Below, one piece after another: positions 43,640 to 54,057 of a DNA stretch of 64,000 bases (positions are counted from its first letter, which is position 1; each line of letters opens with the position of its first letter). Source of the DNA: Schizophyllum amplum (lineage: Eukaryota; Basidiomycota; Agaricomycetes; Agaricales; Schizophyllaceae). The notes beneath the pieces are model-generated. The model saw only the letters and a program-made list of their open reading frames with translations. It was not told where the DNA came from and made no database searches. Location: contig VDMD01000044.1 of the NCBI GenBank assembly GCA_007026445.1, positions 62,001-126,000 on the forward strand, given 5' to 3'. A program made the translations under genes and the position numbers.

Positions 43640-44790
43640 GTCGCCCGGCCACACAATTATTCACCCGCCCACACAAACATCCACCCGCCCACACAAACAT
43701 ACACACGCCCACGCAGATGAGAGGAACAGCTTCACGTACTGCGGCGGAGTGTTCACGTAGAACCTCTCGTACGAGAACGAGTCGATTGCCCAGTTCTGGA
43801 TCTGGCGGCCGTGGGAGGAGGGGGTGTCTTCAGTATATCCTGTCAATTACATTTACAGCCCAAAGAACGAGATATGTACACGTACATCCAGACTCTCCCA
43901 CGCCACCCAGTTCAAAATGGCAGCCCGTTCACTGTGTGGATATGGATGTTAGCTAGGTGTAGGCCTCGGAGACTCGAGAATGGGAAATGGTCACATGACG
44001 AAGGGCTCTGGATGAAGGGCGCGAAACGAAGGGCGCGAAACGAACTTGGTGTACTACAAAATGCAGGAGCCAGAATATAGATATTTTTACCGGATCAAGG
44101 CAAGCAACTCACCCGACAGCTGCACAAACCTATCGATGAAGACAAGGTTGCCCGAGATCACGCGAAAGAGAACTAGGGGCGTGGAGAATGGCTGATGCAT
44201 CAGGTGGGTGACAGCATGAAAGGCGGTGTCGCATGTATGGCGAACAGAGAAGGAGGGGGAAGTCGGAGAAGTACGAAGCAATGACAGAGGAGGAGGAAGA
44301 GGGAGGCACAATGGTGGAAATATGGCAGGCGAGAGATAAGATAAACAAGAAACAGAAGCGCCGCGTAAGGCTACTGTAGCGTTTCGACCATAGGTTCGCC
44401 GGGTGTGACGTGTGATGGTGTGAACTTCCCCATTTTCCAGTTCACGGGCCCGGCCCGGGTGTGACGAATTCAGTAAATATACATTTTCAGGCCTTAAACT
44501 CATTTTTGGGACTTTTTAAGTGGTGAAACAGCTACAGAATGGCCATATGTGCACGTTTTAGGGGTCAGAAAAAAATTTGGAGAAATAAAGATCAAAATTT
44601 GAATATTTTTCCGAGTTCACGGCCAGTCGTGATGTGTGATGGTTGCGCGTTTAGTTCAGTTCGAATGCCTCTGTGATGCGTGACGCGAACCTATGGTCGA
44701 AACGCTACAGTATCCCTCTTGTGGACCTCATCGTCCTGCATGAACGCGTAGAGCACGAATGGGGAGGCCTATCGAGAGAGTTTCCAGAGT
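43640..44790 (-). pseudogene. ALDH3-type 3'-half pseudogene
   Basis: Minus-strand pieces match consecutive late exons of the neighbouring ALDH genes: FVLYAF.QDDEV (near 44760-44722), SGNLVFIDRFVQLSG (near 44160-44110), NGLPF, then GGVGESG (about 43937-43888) and GRQIQNWAIDSFSYERFYVN (about 43815-43745). A short insertion after the NGLPF codons introduces a stop and shifts the frame, and all upstream exons, including the catalytic Cys, are missing. Intron sequence (CACCCGCCCACACAAACAT) resembles copy 4, the likely parent. A MITE sits in the intron after the first piece. Confidence 0.85.
44374..44710. mobile_element. MITE, Tc1/mariner-like, 337 bp
   Basis: The left end begins CTGTAGCGTTTCGACCATAG at 44374 and the right end is its reverse complement ending at 44710; the perfect inverted repeat is 26 bp. 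TA dinucleotides flank it (44372-44373 and 44711-44712), the duplication typical of Tc1/mariner insertions. The interior is AT-richer than the surroundings and has no coding capacity. It lies in an intron of the ALDH pseudogene. Confidence 0.9.
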
Positions 44791-45178
44791 CATAGCGACG
44801 TCCGGAGGACGCTCTGGGCGTCGATTCCTGCCACCCATATGGTAATGGGTTTTGGGGTGGAAGCGAAAACGTCGAATTTTAAATCAACCCTTGGACCCGT
44901 CGCGTGTCATCACGTGATTCTCATCGTCAGGGTTTCGACTCTACGGAGCCGTATTTTTTGAGCATCACCTTGCGTATTCCTGCTATCCCAGACTTCTGCC
45001 GAAAGGCGTCTCTCTGCATAATGGACGGCTGGCTCTCATGAGTTACACCGAGCAACATCTTGCTCATGCCAATTCCCTTGTGACGTCTACTCTCCTCGGC
45101 GCCTGCAAACCCTTCTCGTCGGACTATCCTTCTCCTCGCACCTATCCCTGCTTGTTGAAGGAAGCCTTCGAACCCTGT
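44791..45178. other. Spacer downstream of ALDH copy 4
   Basis: No gene or repeat that I can support. It separates the pseudogene from the stop of copy 4. Confidence 0.5.
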
Positions 45179-48100
45179 TCAAAGCAGCTCCTCCACCCCT
45201 CCACCCGCGATCTCGTCCGTCGGAATCTCGATATTCGTCGCCGCAGACATCATCGCCATCGCCCGGTCGTCGTAAGGTGGGTAGCGGTGCGACAGGCCAG
45301 GTTCGACGCTGAGCGGAGACGCAATCAGCAATGAACATCACAGAGTCCACCCGTCCACACAGTCAGCGCACCAGCAATATTACATTCGCCCGCCCACCCA
45401 AACATTCACACGCTCACACAGATAAGAAGAACAGATACACGTACTGCGGCGGTATGTCCACGTAGGATCTCTCATACGAGAATATGTCGAAGCTCCACTT
45501 CTGGATCTGGCGGCCGTCTAGGGGAGGATTGAAGAGGGCACCGTCAGCACCTCAGGCCACCTCGAGCGAAGGAAAATCACTCACGGCCCGACTCGCCCAC
45601 ACCGCCGAAGGGAAGCTCGTTCACTGTAGTAGTTCAATATGAATATTAGCCGGGATATTGCCTTGTTCCCAAAAAGGGAGAGGGGCAGTGGTGCAGAAAA
45701 TAACATCCCTCACAGCAGCAAGTGGGCGAACACCTCGGATCGACGAAATCGACGAAAACAGAGAAATTACTCACCTGACAACTGCATAACTGTATCGTTG
45801 AAGGTGATGTTGCCCGATGTCGTGCGCAGGAGGACTGTAGGGTGGGGCAGGGGATTTAGCGTCAATAAAAGTATATGGGTCATTGTGAGGTAGGGTTAGC
45901 GCTATGTAAAACACACACGATGTGTCGGGCGGGATAGGAGAATGCAGAGGGCGATAGCGATGTATGGATGGTAGGTGACGGATGTATGGCTGATATGCGG
46001 GGAAGAACGAGGGGTCAGCAGGAAGGGAAAAGGGGGGACTGTCGAGGAAGAGGGATGAGGAGAGTGTCGGAAAAGCACAATGAGGAGGGACGATGAAGCA
46101 CAACGAGGAAAAAGCGAGGAGGAAGATATAGCAAACAGGGGGAAGAAATATAGCAAAAAAGAGAAAGATGTGACAAGCGAAGAGGAAAAGATGACAACCG
46201 CGGATGAAAACATGACAACAGGCGCGGAGGAAGACGAAAGGCGCGCGACAAGCGAAAGCAGGGTAAAATGACAAAAACGAAAAGCGGCACGCACTCTTCC
46301 TCCGGACCTCATCGTTTTGCGTGAACGCGTACAACACGAGTGGGTGGGGCCTGTAAGGAAACGGGAGGGTCAGCCGGCAGAAGGTAAAAGATCGGTCGGC
46401 CGATGGAAGGTGGAAGGCGGACATGCCTGAGGGATGAGATAGGTGATAGAGAGGAAGGAATAAGCAGATGTCGACAGGTTGAAGGTTCAGATGAAACCCG
46501 TGCGGTGCATTAGACCAATGTGGGTGGTGTCCGCTGCGCATGCATTTTCCCATGCCTTGCAGCCGACTACGCCACCACTCCACCCAGTCTACCGACAACA
46601 TAACCTGACGAACAGCAGAACGCCATATACATCGATACACCATAGACAACGAAGCGCCAGAGAGAACGGACGACAGAGAGAACGAAAACGAAACGTCACA
46701 GCCGACAGAAGATCGCACACTACAAGAGATTACCAGTGTAAGCCGACTCACCTCGCCCTCACAAATTCGATCGCCTCGTCAATGTCGCGTACCTCCACGA
46801 TCGGCAGGATGGGGCCGAAGATTTCGCTGTGGAGATGCGTAAGTCAGCAGTCTGTCCGACTCGTGGGCGCTTTCTACGTGCAAAGAAAGGTCTGCTATGC
46901 CCGTTGTCGACGAACATTCGAAGCGCGCCGAGAGCCATCTGATTGACGCTCCTTCCAGCAGAAGCGCCTCCCCCAGCCCACCAATTCGACATCGACACAA
47001 AAGATGAGAGGTCGAACACTCACCCCTCCATCAACACGTCATCCTCCTCCACCCCGTCCACCACTGTCAGCTCCATCCGCACCATCTGTCCGTTCTTATC
47101 CTCTCCTACCCTCCCGCCCATTACGATCTGCCCCTTTGTCCGGTCCAGTAGCCCCTTCAGCCGCGCATGGTGTGTCGGGTTCACGATGCTCGCAAAGTCA
47201 TCGCTCTCGAGGCAGCCGTTGGGGAACCACTCCTTGCAGGCTTCCTGGAGCGCCGCGATAAAGGCGGGTTTGGCGGAGGCATGGATGAGCACGTAGTCCG
47301 GAGAGACGCAGATCTGGCCCGCGTTGTTGAATTTGCCGTACAGGACGCGGCGGGCGGCGAGGGTGAGGTCGGAGGCGGGATCGATGATAACGGGGGATTT
47401 GCCTGTGCCAGGGAGTTAGAGACATACGTCGGAGGATATAAGGATGGAACAGGGTGTGAATATGGGGGCATGTAAGGCGGTCGAATATACACCACAGAAT
47501 GAGGGCTCGAAACGCACCTCCAAGCTCGAGAGTCAGCGGCGTCAGATGCTTAGCCGCTGCCGCGGAGATGATGCGTGCAACTGCGCTGTGACCGGTGTAG
47601 AAAACTAGAGCGTACGATGCTCAGTATCGTGGCTCGCTAGTGAAACAGACCGCTTACTGTGGTCCCCTTAGAATAACGCGTCAATAAGCTGGCAAGGATA
47701 AGCATTATGAAGAAACAAAAGACGTACATTGCAGCTCCAAGACCTTCGTCACCTCCGGCACACCTCCATTGACGATGCGGTAGGCGCGCGAGTCGAGATA
47801 TTGGGGGAGGAGGCGCGTGAGGAGGCTTGCGTGGTGCGGCGCGATCTCGCTAAGCTTGATCACGACGCAGCAGCCGGCGGCGATTGCGCCGAGAAGGGGC
47901 TGGAGGGCGAGGGCCATTGGGTAGTTCCACGGACTGAATGACGGGCAGATATTGTAATCAAGGGGACGAGTGGAGTGAGCATTTATGGATTGTGGTAAGA
48001 GCAAATGAAGGAAATCAGCGGATAGGAATGTTGTTCCGTGTAAGAGGGCATGGTTAATATTTCATCGCATAGTAGACGCACTGACGCACGCAATGACGAG

Positions 48101-48570
48101 AACGACACCCTTTGGGAGACGATAGATTCTTGTGTCCCATTCCTTCTGCCACGGCGTGTCCACCTCAACCTTCTCTGGGCGTGTCCACTCGTGCACATGC
48201 TCCGCGGCATGCAGCGAGCGCGCAATGATATGGCCAATTTCTCCCGAGAGAACCTCGATCTTGGGTTTGCCTGCGGCGTGTCAGTCCATGTTGACGAGAG
48301 TAGGTGCCAGCCTGAAAACCCCACCAAGATCAAGCGCTAACGCGTCCGTAATCGCGTCCTTGTTCTCCTGGCACATACGCGCGAGCTGGCGGAGCTGCTG
48401 GATGCGATATGCAGGAGGCAGCGTCAAGCCGCTCGCAAAGGTGTCTCGCAGCTGAGTGCGTATCTGTTCCGAGAGCCTCTAGGTCAACGCTGCACTCTTC
48501 TGCATAGTCACGACCTTCCCACCTTCGGGATCTCTTCCAAGGGAGTATATTCTGTGGTGAACGATGCCAT
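45179..48570 (-). CDS. Aldehyde dehydrogenase, ALDH3-type, copy 4
   Basis: Minus strand from ATG 48570 ([16 protein letters not shown]) to the stop at 45179 (GGGVEELL). Landmarks: [39 protein letters not shown] with the catalytic Cys, [24 protein letters not shown]. The micro-exon is 47658-47666. The intron that interrupts the segment between the FIAALQ helix and WFPNGC in copies 1-3 is absent: codons for [13 protein letters not shown] run on at about 47250-47210, so this copy has 13 exons. Otherwise the gene looks intact. It is the outermost member on this side, tandem with copy 3 and the broken copy. Confidence 0.9.
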
Positions 48571-49236
48571 GGTACGTCGCTTCCAATCTTTCTCGCTCGT
48601 GCAGATGGTGGGAGAGAACAAGAGGCTGGATTAGTCTTCTGAATCATCATAGCGGCGGGTGATAAGGCATGTGTGGCAGGCTATTGGTTCAAGATGATCT
48701 GCACGATCGCAGTGATCGTGTCTTCTTCGCATTCAAATGCTCACACGTGGACCGCCGTGGGATCGATTCGGCCGTTTAGTAGGCTAGTAGCCGCTGCGAT
48801 CCGCGATCGTCTGCAAGTCGAGTGAGAGGATTTACTTAGCCTCACGGACGTTACATAGTATAGGAACGACAGGCAGTAGGACGATTATAGTATGTACAAC
48901 AACAATACGGACTCTCCGTAGGAAAACAGACTGTTAGCGATAACTATACAATAGCAGCGGTGAAAGCGCGATAAATAGTCCGTTGTGAATAGTAGGGAGC
49001 GATTCGAGGCGGTCAGCAGCGACACTAAGTATCTCATAAATCGTGATATAGGAAACTTGGGCAGTATGAGGCTCGGGAGAGGGCGAGGCAGTCGATTAGT
49101 AACTAAGCGGTGGCCAAAGATATCAGGGAGAGAAAGAGAGAGCGTGTGTCCGTATGATAGGATGTACAAGAGTTCGAAAGGTAAGCGGGCAGGTGGCTTA
49201 CATATAGGTGAAGCCCATGTTAATGATAAGCGGCGT
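48571..49236. other. Intergenic region between divergent-side ALDH copy 4 and the transcription factor
   Basis: Contains the conserved leader of copy 4 next to 48571. The remainder is the 3' flank of the transcription-factor gene; no gene is supported. Confidence 0.5.
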
Positions 49237-52200
49237 TCAAACAGGCGACACGGGATACATCGGCGGCAGCGGCGGGTCCACGCCCACCGACTTGCAGGCC
49301 TCGATGAGCTCCCCGCGGAGCTCGGCGCAGCGGCGGTCGTGTACTGCGAACTGATTAGCAGGACGCCCAAAGACGCGAGACTAGGGTACACACCTGGCGA
49401 GGGCCACATCGCACTGCCCACCTCCACCGCGCGCATGAAGTTCTTTGCAAGCACAAGCGCTACAGCGAAGGACTTGTCCTGGTTCCAGAGCGAGAGAGTT
49501 CTAGGGTATACGGTCAGTCAGTCAAGCCGGAGTCGAGTGCGCATGGGGCGTAGGAGCGAGCCCAAGGACGAGAGGGAAAAAAGAGCGTGGGTGATGGATG
49601 GGAAACAAAGACCACGCAACCACTTACAGAGCCAACTGATTCGAGAACCACGTCACCGCGAACGGCTTTCGCGCGAATGTTGCATTCGCCCCACGCTGCT
49701 CGAGTTTGAGGCGCTTGACTATCTCGCCTTGGTGTTGAACTGGAGGTAGTAGGTGAGTCCATCTCTCAAGTCATAAATGAAACGCCAGATATATATGCGA
49801 ACAAAAGGATTGCCAATAACATGCGGAAGAAACGACACTCACCCCACTCCTCCGCCCGCTTCCTGCTGGGAAAGGGGGCCATGGCCGTCGGACCGAGTCC
49901 TTGCAGCCTGCTCCAGACCGATTAGATCGTGCGTTCCTCCAGACGCCGCCGAAGTCCTACTCACCTCCGGAGAATCTTTGCGACGGTGGTGCGTACGCTG
50001 TGAAGGGAATCAATATCAGCCAACTGCCCAGCAAACATCGAATCAAATGAACTCACTTGAACACGTACTCCCTCGTCAAATACATCACCACCGTATCGCT
50101 GTTGCACGTGTGCAAGGCGAGGGCATCTTCGATGGCCTGCGCCTCTCCGAAGGCCTCCTGCGCGCCCTCCGCGAGCTCGTACGCACGATCTCGGTCGTGC
50201 ATATCATTGCCCTGGCCGTACGCGCGTTCGCCTCCGTCGTACGCGTGACCTCCCTGGCCCCATTCCCCCGCCCTCATCCTGCGCTGCTCGGTCGGACTCA
50301 TCTGCTCGTCTCCGCCCTCCCCGAGGCGCACGACAAAGAGCCACAGGAGCATCGCGCGGCAGTACAGCGCCCACACGGTCTCCTTCTGCGTCGGCGGGTC
50401 CGCGGACCGGTACACCGGGTTCTCGCGGTCGGCCACCTCGTTGGGGAACAAGAGGGAGATCTGTTCGGGGAGAGTGGGGTCAGAGAAAATTACTGGAAAG
50501 AGACAGCGATTCGAAATGATAACAGCGCAAAAGAAGAAGAAAAAACAACACAAAAGAAGAAAAGTAAGAAAAAGATAAACTCACATTCGCCGCATCGCCG
50601 ACCTCGAAGTGCGGCGCCGCCCTTCCGAACGCGGCGCACTCGGCTGCATACGCGGCTACCAGACTCACAGCCGCCCAGCATACGCGCCGCGCCTCCTCAT
50701 CGTGCGCCCCGCGCGCCGGCCACGGCAGCGCCAGCCGCCGCGTGACCGCGCCCGCGTCCGCTGCGCTCATCGACGTGCACTTGCATCCCGCGCCCGTCTG
50801 GCCGCCACCACCAAAGGGCACGCTTGGCACCTGTCGCGGCGCAAAGCGTGGCGTGTCTGCGTCGTCGGCGTCCCGGCTGAGGAGGCCGAGACGCGTGATG
50901 AGGCGGTCGACGTCGGCGAGGGCGCGTGGGAGGTCTTCGGAGGTGTGCTGCGGGTGGAGGGACATTTCGAAGACGGCGAGGATCTGGGAGGATGGGGACG
51001 TCAGATGATGGAGGGGTGGGGGGAGACAGGGGAGAGCGTACGATGGCGGCTTCCGCCAGTCCGAGGTCGATCCAGGTGGGGGACTTGAGGTATGCTCGGG
51101 CGGACTCTCTGGTATAGATTGTGAGTGATGAGAGGTTCTCAACCTGCAGAGAGAGCGGGAGAAAGCACCGACCTGTAGTAGAGCGCCTTATTTCGCCCGG
51201 GAGTGCCCCATTCGGCTTGACTGGAGCGCATGAGTGTAGCAAGGGCGAGCGAGGCGTATATGAGCGCTGGTTGGATATGGAGTCGAGCAGTGTCGTCATA
51301 GAGGTCGTCGAGGAAGCTCTCAAGATGGAGGAACGTTAGCCAATGCGGTGTCTCCTCCTTGAACCTGTCAACTCGATGGTAAGCACCAGTAACACCGAAG
51401 GACGAAGCAATACGCACAGAAACACGAAGTGATCTCGAATCTCGTTGAGCCTGTGCGTGTTGATCCACGGTCATCCAGTTTGGGAGTGTGTCGGAGAGCG
51501 TCAGATGGCAAGCAGCGAGCAGTGAGCAACATGACCGCGACAGCATGATAATAGCGCAGTCAGCGGGCGCGCACACAGCACACTGAGGTGGAGCCCACGT
51601 ACGAGATATCCCGCGCCAGAAACCGCGTCCACCACTCCCTCTGCTGCGCATTCCCTTCGGCCTCGCCCGGCATCTGCGCCATGGTCCCAGAACTGAGTGC
51701 GGTAGACAGACGTCTCCTGTCGAGCAAGCGCGGTGCTCGGCCGTGCACCTGGATGTCGTCTGCAGTCAACCCGCGCCCCACAGACCGGCTGAAAGTCGGG
51801 TCCCCCGCCCCACGCCCCACCACCGGCGCTTCCTGCCGCACATAACCCATCAGCGCCCGGCTCGCGGAAGCGGACGCGCCGAACTCACCTCTACGGGCAC
51901 ATGATCGCGTGCGCCTCCGCTCGTGATCGACGCGTTGGACAAAGAGAGCCGGGGATGATACGGGGTCACAGGCGAGGGCGTGCTCTCCGTGGGCGGTATA
52001 GACGGAGGCTGGTGCACGACGAGGGACGCGCTGTGTGGCTCAGCGATGATGGTGAGGGGCTCGTTGAAGCGGCGGCGCTTGGCCTCCTCGTCGCGCTCGC
52101 TGTCCTCGTCGCGCTGGCGTTTGCTGCACGCCCGCTGGCGCGTCCCCGGCCGCTTGTCCGGGCCGCGCCGCTTCGGCGCGGGGTCGTACTCGCAGAGGTT

Positions 52201-53074
52201 CTGGCGCCGCTCGCTGTAGGCGGGTCAGCGTCGCGAGAACTCGGGGTGGGGTGGGGAGATTACGCACCAGTTGTGGCACGAGGGACGCGTCGAGTCGCAC
52301 TTGATCTTGCGCGCACGGCTGGTGGGGCGCAGGTGTACGGACGGGGGAGGAGAAGCATACGTGAGCGACGCGCTCGAAGGCAAAGAGCGAGTCACGCACC
52401 ATTGTCTGCATGCAATAACCACATTCGACGTCGCTCTCCGCGTCGATCGGCTCCGGGGTGATTCTGCCGCGGGCGTATCGCGTGCAACGGGCGCCGCCGC
52501 CTCGATCGGGACAGTGGCCGGTGAACGCGTCGGCAGTTCGTCTTCCTGGGGAACGGGTGGCTCTGGAGGCGGGACGGGCGGGACGGGTACCAGAAAACGT
52601 GGATCACGCGTCGGTTTGCCCTCGGTCGGTCTCTGATCGATAAAGAGGCGCTCATCGACGCGCGAGCGCGGCTGGGGCTCCGGCATCGGGGGCAGGGTAT
52701 AGGGAGAGTAGGCGCTATAGGCGCCGTCGCGTGCGGTGCTCGGAGGCTGTAGCGCGGGCGCGAACGGAGGCTGTTGGGCCAGGAGGGACGGGGGAAGAGC
52801 GTAGTCCTGCGTGCCGGCACGTTGATGTATCGCGCCTTGATCATGACGATGATATCGGGCCTTGTCAGGTACTGTTTGCACGCGGGGAGACGCGGTTCTC
52901 AGCGTATGTTCAACCGGGGGGATAGCGATCCTCACAGTTCTCGGTGCCTAGCGGGGGAAGCGCGCTGGTGAAGGCGGGTGTGCGTGCGCTGGTGCTCGCG
53001 TCGGTTGAATGGGAGTAGGGATTCAGATGCACGGGGTAGGGTAGGTATGGGTCTAGGCTCGCGTTCGCGGTCAT
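49237..53074 (-). CDS. Zn(II)2Cys6 fungal transcription factor
   Basis: Minus strand from ATG 53074 (MTANASLDPYLPYP) to the stop at 49237 (YPVSPV). Early exons 53074-52936, 52871-52400, 52318-52268, 52213-51889 and 51832-51603 join in frame. The zinc cluster is assembled over exons 2-4: ACRQCRARKIKCDSTRPSC, then HNCERRQNLC, with the exact C-x2-C-x6-C-x6-C-x2-C-x6-C spacing. It is followed by the basic linker PKRRGPDKRPGTRQR typical of Gal4-type regulators. The C-terminal half (WWTRFLARDISY, ARAYLKSPTWIDLGLAEAA, RRVCWAAVSLVAAYAAECAAF, LYCRAMLLWLFVVRL) fits the fungal-specific transcription-factor middle domain. Later exon borders are not all resolved. It could regulate the adjacent ALDH cluster; position is the only reason. 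Confidence 0.88.
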
Positions 53075-53500
53075 CGCAGGCCCGTGGGGTCTGGATGGGA
53101 GTTGAGGCCAACGCGCTGCGCAGAGCGCGGGCGTCCTTGGAGCTGGTCCGCTGGATCTGAGCCGGAGGTCCGGCAGCGGAAAAACCACGGACTACTACGC
53201 GTGCAGCCACGAGGGAACAGGCTTCGAAGCGATCAAAATATCATGTTCCTGGCCGACGCTGCAATTTTCAGTCAGAAAATAGCTAAGCCAACACTTTCAC
53301 AAACAACCGCACCGGAGTAGGGAATGTCGATGAGTACAGACTCGATGTAGACGTGGATGGTGGTGAAGGTGGACGCCGCACGCGCTTTCCTCGGGCAAAC
53401 GACTTTTATGGAAAATCCAGCGCCCATCACGCAGAGACAGAGTGGAGAGCGGATGGTTGCAAATTCGGCGTCGTCCACGTGTAAAGCGCCGTCAGGTTGC
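53075..53500. other. Intergenic region with promoter of the Zn2Cys6 gene
   Basis: Left of the transposon end. I see no gene; an open frame continues upstream of 53074 but only to a non-ATG codon at 53188. Confidence 0.45.
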
Positions 53501-53579
53501 CGCATCAGACATTTTGCGTAAACATTCCCAGGCGTTGTGAACGCCTCCAGCCTGAGCGTGTGCTTGCGAGGTGACGCCC

Positions 53580-53775
53580 GACCTCCTAAGGCGCTCTCAG
53601 GGCTGAGGACGACATGCTAAGGTTGTCCTAAGGCTGGGGGAACATCCTAAGGTGAGGCTAAGGCTGGGAGGAACATGCCAAGGACATACCAATGCTGGGA
53701 GCAGCCTGCTCAGGACAGACCAACGGTGGTACCTTCCTGAGCATGTCCCCCGGGGCCCTGTCAAGGTCGTCCTGA
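53580..53775. repeat. Left subterminal repeats of the transposon
   Basis: Repeated words CCTAAGGCTGGG, CTAAGG and GGAACATG(C/-) in varying order form an irregular array just inside the left end. Such arrays are the usual transposase-binding zones of CACTA-like elements. Confidence 0.7.
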
Positions 53776-54057
53776 TGCTCGCCTCAAACTTTGATGTGCG
53801 TGACATGGGTCACTGAGTGTGACTTCGCGCGTCGCGCGCCCAAACCGCGCCGGTTCCGTTGCTCTCTGGCGAGCTGCGAGTGGCATGGAATTGTCTCGAC
53901 TCATTGATAAGTACATTGATAAATCAAGTTAAATAAGAAAAATTGACGATGCCGCTGTAATATGACCAGAGGCCCAGCTCAAACTCTCGCGAGTAAGTGG
54001 TACAATTTTGTTGAGGAGACAGACGCGCCGCGCGCGGCGTGGCGAAGGGAAAATATC

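Noticed and set aside
44374..44710. Exon or regulatory stem-loop instead of a mobile element
   Set aside because: Perfect 26-bp inverted ends plus flanking TA duplication fit a MITE much better.
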